Part shown: positions 35,527 to 38,745 of the stretch, in pieces
How positions within the stretch are numbered: position 1 is the first letter of the stretch
How the letters are laid out: each line of letters starts with the position of its first letter
From: Cytobacillus gottheilii
Lineage (GTDB): Bacteria > Bacillota > Bacilli > Bacillales > Cytobacillaceae
Length of the DNA: 38,745 nt
Assembly (NCBI RefSeq): GCF_900166665.1
Contig: NZ_LT800494.1
Coordinates: forward strand, 3,199,167-3,237,911
Direction: 5' to 3'
Notes under the pieces: model-generated
The model's input: only the letters and a program-made list of their open reading frames with translations
Told to the model about the DNA's origin: nothing
Databases searched by the model: none
Made by a program: the position numbers and the translations under genes

Positions 35527-35826
35527 CAGGCTCGCCTTATTTAAGCTTGTCGCCCCTGGCAAGCGCCTTCCGCTTTTCTTGTCTAGCTGCAGCGCCTAGC
35601 TCCTCGAGGTCTTAAGCCAATCCGTCCAGAAGGTTATAGGGCAACCTTCTAGCCGTCTTGTCTTAAGCTTGTCGGAGCTGAGCAAGGCGCTTCCGCTTTT
35701 CTTTGTCCAGCTACAGGCGCTAGGGGCTCGAGGTCTTAAGTCAATCTGTCCAGAAGGTTAAAAAACAACCTTCTTGCCATCTCGCCTTAAGCTTGTCGCC
35801 CCTGGGCAAGCGCATTCCGCTTTTCT
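35527..35826 (-). repeat. Second array of the ~126 bp structured repeat, inverted relative to the first
   Basis: Read on the minus strand, two full copies (complements of about 35705-35826 and 35581-35703) are followed by a truncated copy (about 35527-35580). Each begins AGAAAAGCGGAA and ends in AGCTAGAC or AGCTGGAC. The stems seen in the first array recur: GGGGC/GCCCC in one full copy and GCTCC/GGAGC in the other. The second stem is CTTAAG/CTTAAG instead of CATAAG/CTTATG, and the inner hairpin is AGAAGGTT/AACCTTCT. The array lies between the divergent genes yjaU and yjzD. Confidence 0.87.
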
Positions 35827-35905
35827 GTTCATAATTCAAGTTTATTATTTTAGGGTGTTGTGGTAAGATGTAAAGGGATTCAATAATGTAAGAGGTGAAC
35901 TATTG

Positions 35906-36097
35906 ATGAAATATGTGTGGACTTTATTTTGGACATTCCTTCTTGTTCATATGTTATCGTATGTTGCTGGTTCAATGCTTGGCGCTCCTTATGATTTTCA
36001 AACGAGTGCGATCCTTGCAGTTGCAGCAACCCTATTAATTTATGTCATTCCAGTCATCCTTCCAGATGAGCCTGCGGACAAAAAAGCGATTCATTAA
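35906..36097 (+). CDS. yjzD: Small membrane protein YjzD (DUF2929)
   Basis: A 63-residue membrane protein with two predicted helices (about 4-22 and 34-52), separated by SMLGAPYDFQT and ending in a charged tail (DEPADKKAIH). Its length and loop match the DUF2929/YjzD family found beside yjaU in B. subtilis; function is unknown. The ATG at 35906 is 7 bases after AGAGGTGA; a TTG immediately upstream at 35903 is possible. It shares a terminator with clpB. Confidence 0.85.
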   Translation: MKYVWTLFWTFLLVHMLSYVAGSMLGAPYDFQTSAILAVAATLLIYVIPVILPDEPADKKAIH

Positions 36098-36103
36098 TTG
36101 TTG

Positions 36104-36142
36104 AAAATATCGTCAGCCTTACAAATAGGCTGACGATATTTT
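36104..36142. terminator. Bidirectional terminator between yjzD and clpB
   Basis: AAAATATCGTCAGCCT (36104-36119) and AGGCTGACGATATTTT (36127-36142), a 16 bp perfect stem with a 7-base loop, followed by T on the plus side. Confidence 0.92.
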
Positions 36143-36145
36143 TCT

Positions 36146-38745
36146 TTACTCAGCATGTTCATTTACTTCAACAGACAATAAACCATCCTCTAAAGCAATA
36201 ACTACTTCACTATGTTCCTTAATGGCACCTGAAATGATTTCTTTAGCTAATGCTGTTTCCACATTTTTTTGAATATAACGTCTCAAGGGCCTTGCACCAT
36301 AAATGGGGTCATAGCCATTTTCAGCAATATATTCAACTGCATCATCTGTTATACGTAAATTCACTTGCTGATCATTCAATCGTTCTTGCAGTTCATTCAG
36401 CATATTTTTTACAATGCCGTGTAAATCAGCAATCGATAAAGGTTTAAAAAGAATAATCTCATCTATTCGGTTAATAAACTCTGGCTTAAAATGATTTTTA
36501 AGTTGCAGAAGCACTTTATTTCGAGTTTCTTCCATAATATAGTCATTCTCTCGCACTTCATCGCGTTCCAGTAAGTAATTGGAGCCTATATTGGAAGTCA
36601 TAATAATGACTGTATTTTTAAAATCAACCATTCTTCCTTGGGAATCTGTAATGCGTCCATCATCTAATACTTGAAGCAGAATATTAAATACTTCAGGATG
36701 CGCTTTTTCAATCTCATCTAATAAGATGACAGAATACGGTTTACGCCTTACCGCTTCTGTAAGCTGTCCTCCTTCTTCATAGCCAACATACCCTGGAGGT
36801 GCACCAACTAATCTTGAAACTGAATGTTTTTCCATATATTCGGACATATCTAAGCGAACGATTTGATCTTCACTGTCAAATAATACTTGTGCCAGTGCTT
36901 TAGCTAACTCCGTTTTTCCAACACCTGTAGGACCAAGAAATAAAAATGAACCGATTGGACGATGAGGATCCTTTATGCCGGCTCTTGCTCTTATCACTGC
37001 ATCTGAAACAAGCTGCACTGCCTCATTCTGACCAATGACCCTTTCTTGTAATATACTTTCTAGCCGCAGCAGCTTTTCGCGTTCACCTTCAACAAGCTTT
37101 GCAACCGGGATGCCAGTCCATCTGGCTACAATGCCGGCAATTTCTTCTTCTGTCACCTCTTCACGAACAAGCCTGTCCGTATGTCCTTCATTTACTTCTT
37201 GCTCCATCCTCTTTAATTCTTTTTCTAGCATTGGAATTTTTCCGTGCCTTAATTCCGCAGCACGATTTAAATCGTACTTATTTTCAGCATCTTCCAAGTC
37301 ACGGCGATGTTTTTCTAATTGTTCTCTTTTCTCCTGTATACTTTGTATTCCTTCTTTTTCAGCAAGCCATTTGGTCTGCATGTTTCTGGCTTTATCTTTT
37401 AAGGCTATTAGTTCTTCTTGTAAGGCAGTAAGCCGTTCTTTGCTTGCTGCATCTTTTTCTTTTTGCAGTGCAGCTTCCTCAATTTCAAGCTGCATGACTC
37501 TTCTTGTTACCTCATCTAGTTCAGTTGGCATGGAATCCATTTCAGTACGGATCATGGCACAGGCTTCATCAACTAAATCAATTGCCTTATCTGGTAAAAA
37601 CCGATCTGTAATGTATCGGTCAGATAGAGTTGCAGCAGCAATTAAAGAGCGATCATGAATATGAACCCCATGATGGACTTCAAACCGTTCTTTTAAGCCC
37701 CTCAAAATAGAAATGGTATCCTCCACATTAGGCTCTTGTACTAAAACTTGCTGAAACCTCCGTTCAAGTGCAGGATCCTTTTCAATATATTTGCGATGTT
37801 CATCCAAAGTAGTTGCACCAATACAATGCAGTTCACCCCTTGCAAGCATGGGCTTTAACATGTTTCCGGCATCCATAGCTCCCTCAGTTTTTCCTGCACC
37901 GACAATAGTATGAAGCTCATCAATAAAAAGCAAAATTTTCCCTTCGCTCTTTTTCACTTCATTTAATACCGCTTTTAGTCGTTCTTCAAACTCTCCTCTA
38001 AATTTTGCGCCAGCAATTAAAGAACTCATATCAAGTGAAAAAATCGTTTTATCCTTTAAACCTTCTGGTACGTCTTTTCTGACAATACGCTGCGCAAGGC
38101 CTTCAACAACAGCTGTTTTACCGACACCAGGCTCACCGATTAATACCGGATTGTTTTTTGTTTTACGTGATAATATTCGAATAACATTTCGTATTTCCTG
38201 ATCACGGCCAATGACAGGGTCAACCTTCCCTGCTTTAACCTCCTCGACAAGGTCTCTCCCATATTTATTCAACACATCGTATGTGGCTTCTGGATTTTCC
38301 GATGTCACTCTCTGGTTCCCCCTTATTTGTTTAATAATTTCCTCCAGCTTTCCTTCTTCTTGTATAAACGCTCTCAGCAATCTTCCTGCTTCTGATTGTT
38401 TTATTTTTAATAAGGCTAATAAAAAATGCTCTGCAGATACATATTCGTCCTGCCAAGTCTTCATCTGGTTTTCAGCTTCAGCGAACACTTTTTGCAGTGT
38501 ATTTGTTATATATAAAGTTCCTTGCTTCATTCCGCTGCCTGAAACTTGCGGTTTTGTTTGAAGCTTTTTGTCGATAGCTTGTCTGAGCTGATCAGCTTGA
38601 ATGGATGCTGCTCTTAGAATTGATGAAGTTAATCCTTCTGTATTTTCCATAAGTGAATGCAGAAGATGCAGATCATCAACTTCCTGATTCTCTTTACGAA
38701 CAGCTAAGTTTTGTGCACTTAATAATCCTTCGCGTACATGCTGTG
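36146..38745 (-). CDS. clpB: Protein disaggregase ClpB, N-terminal codons beyond window
   Basis: An AAA+ Hsp100 chaperone that pulls apart aggregated proteins with DnaK. The frame stays open to the right edge and reads [20 protein letters not shown] upstream of the first Met at 38650, so the true start lies beyond 38745 and about 866 residues are present. In order there are the N domain, AAA-1 with Walker [10 protein letters not shown], the long coiled-coil M domain (about 130 residues, rich in Glu, Lys and Arg), and AAA-2 with [38 protein letters not shown] and [10 protein letters not shown] complete the C-terminal region. ClpB differs from ClpC in its long M domain. As far as I recall B. 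subtilis lacks clpB, so this gene marks a different branch. Its promoter (HrcA or CtsR control) is outside the window. Confidence 0.96.
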   Translation of the reverse strand, partial: QHVREGLLSAQNLAVRKENQEVDDLHLLHSLMENTEGLTSSILRAASIQADQLRQAIDKKLQTKPQVSGSGMKQGTLYITNTLQKVFAEAENQMKTWQDEYVSAEHFLLALLKIKQSEAGRLLRAFIQEEGKLEEIIKQIRGNQRVTSENPEATYDVLNKYGRDLVEEVKAGKVDPVIGRDQEIRNVIRILSRKTKNNPVLIGEPGVGKTAVVEGLAQRIVRKDVPEGLKDKTIFSLDMSSLIAGAKFRGEFEERLKAVLNEVKKSEGKILLFIDELHTIVGAGKTEGAMDAGNMLKPMLARGELHCIGATTLDEHRKYIEKDPALERRFQQVLVQEPNVEDTISILRGLKERFEVHHGVHIHDRSLIAAATLSDRYITDRFLPDKAIDLVDEACAMIRTEMDSMPTELDEVTRRVMQLEIEEAALQKEKDAASKERLTALQEELIALKDKARNMQTKWLAEKEGIQSIQEKREQLEKHRRDLEDAENKYDLNRAAELRHGKIPMLEKELKRMEQEVNEGHTDRLVREEVTEEEIAGIVARWTGIPVAKLVEGEREKLLRLESILQERVIGQNEAVQLVSDAVIRARAGIKDPHRPIGSFLFLGPTGVGKTELAKALAQVLFDSEDQIVRLDMSEYMEKHSVSRLVGAPPGYVGYEEGGQLTEAVRRKPYSVILLDEIEKAHPEVFNILLQVLDDGRITDSQGRMVDFKNTVIIMTSNIGSNYLLERDEVRENDYIMEETRNKVLLQLKNHFKPEFINRIDEIILFKPLSIADLHGIVKNMLNELQERLNDQQVNLRITDDAVEYIAENGYDPIYGARPLRRYIQKNVETALAKEIISGAIKEHSEVVIALEDGLLSVEVNEHAE

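Noticed and set aside
37035..37658. Long plus-strand open frame inside clpB
   Set aside because: It is the antisense shadow of the clpB M domain, Ser- and Cys-rich, without a ribosome site or promoter.

Overview
The window is chromosomal core sequence of a low-GC Gram-positive bacterium of the family Bacillaceae. Gene content and order follow the Bacillus subtilis yjzD-yjaU-yjaV-med-comZ-yjzB-fabH-fabF-yjaZ-app-yjbA-trpS-opp-yjbC-spx-mecA-coiA-pepF-yizD-roxS-yjbH-yjbI-yjbJ-yjbK-yjbL-yjbM segment, written here in the reverse orientation. It is not B. subtilis itself. A clpB disaggregase gene sits beside yjzD, a secreted putative glycoside hydrolase (DUF4015 type) lies between opp and yjbC-spx, and two intergenic regions carry tandem copies of a structured ~126 bp repeat.

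Layout. 1-491 is the 5' part of the small (p)ppGpp synthetase gene yjbM (minus), running off the left edge. A repeat array (506-810), yjbL (minus) and yjbK, yjbJ, yjbI and spxH/yjbH (plus) follow. 4697-4813 is the small RNA RoxS/RsaE on the minus strand, with Rex-like and ResD-like sites at its promoter and yizD diverging from it. 5276-11354 holds minus-strand genes pepF, coiA, mecA, spx and yjbC. 11589-13106 holds a doubtful small plus-strand ORF and the DUF4015 protein gene. 13465-19136 is oppABCDF (minus). 19658-20996 is trpS (plus) behind a tryptophan T-box. 21071-21814 is yjbA. 22429-28326 is the app operon (appDFABC, minus) with an intact appA. 28600-31860 holds yjaZ, fabF and fabH (minus, with a FapR operator). 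32134-32430 is a small plus-strand gene at the yjzB position. 32471-35419 holds comZ, med, yjaV and yjaU (minus). A second, inverted repeat array (about 35527-35826), yjzD (plus) and clpB (minus, running off the right edge) complete the window.

How the genes work together. Three themes recur. The first is redox and protein quality control: Spx, its ClpXP adaptor SpxH/YjbH, the ClpC adaptor MecA, ClpB, truncated haemoglobin YjbI and the NADH-linked sRNA RoxS. The second is competence: MecA, CoiA, Med and ComZ, with Opp and App importing oligopeptides. The third is fatty acid initiation and elongation (FabH, FabF) under FapR. Both peptide transport operons have a CodY-like box at their promoter and a strong hairpin after the binding-protein gene.

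I found no unknown multi-gene system. The least ordinary signals are an apparent ATT start codon for yjaZ, the repeat family whose copies show compensatory stem changes, and the tandem 12 bp repeats with a long ribosome-site spacing in the spx leader. Most function calls rest on recognising conserved families by reading the translations. No database search was run.
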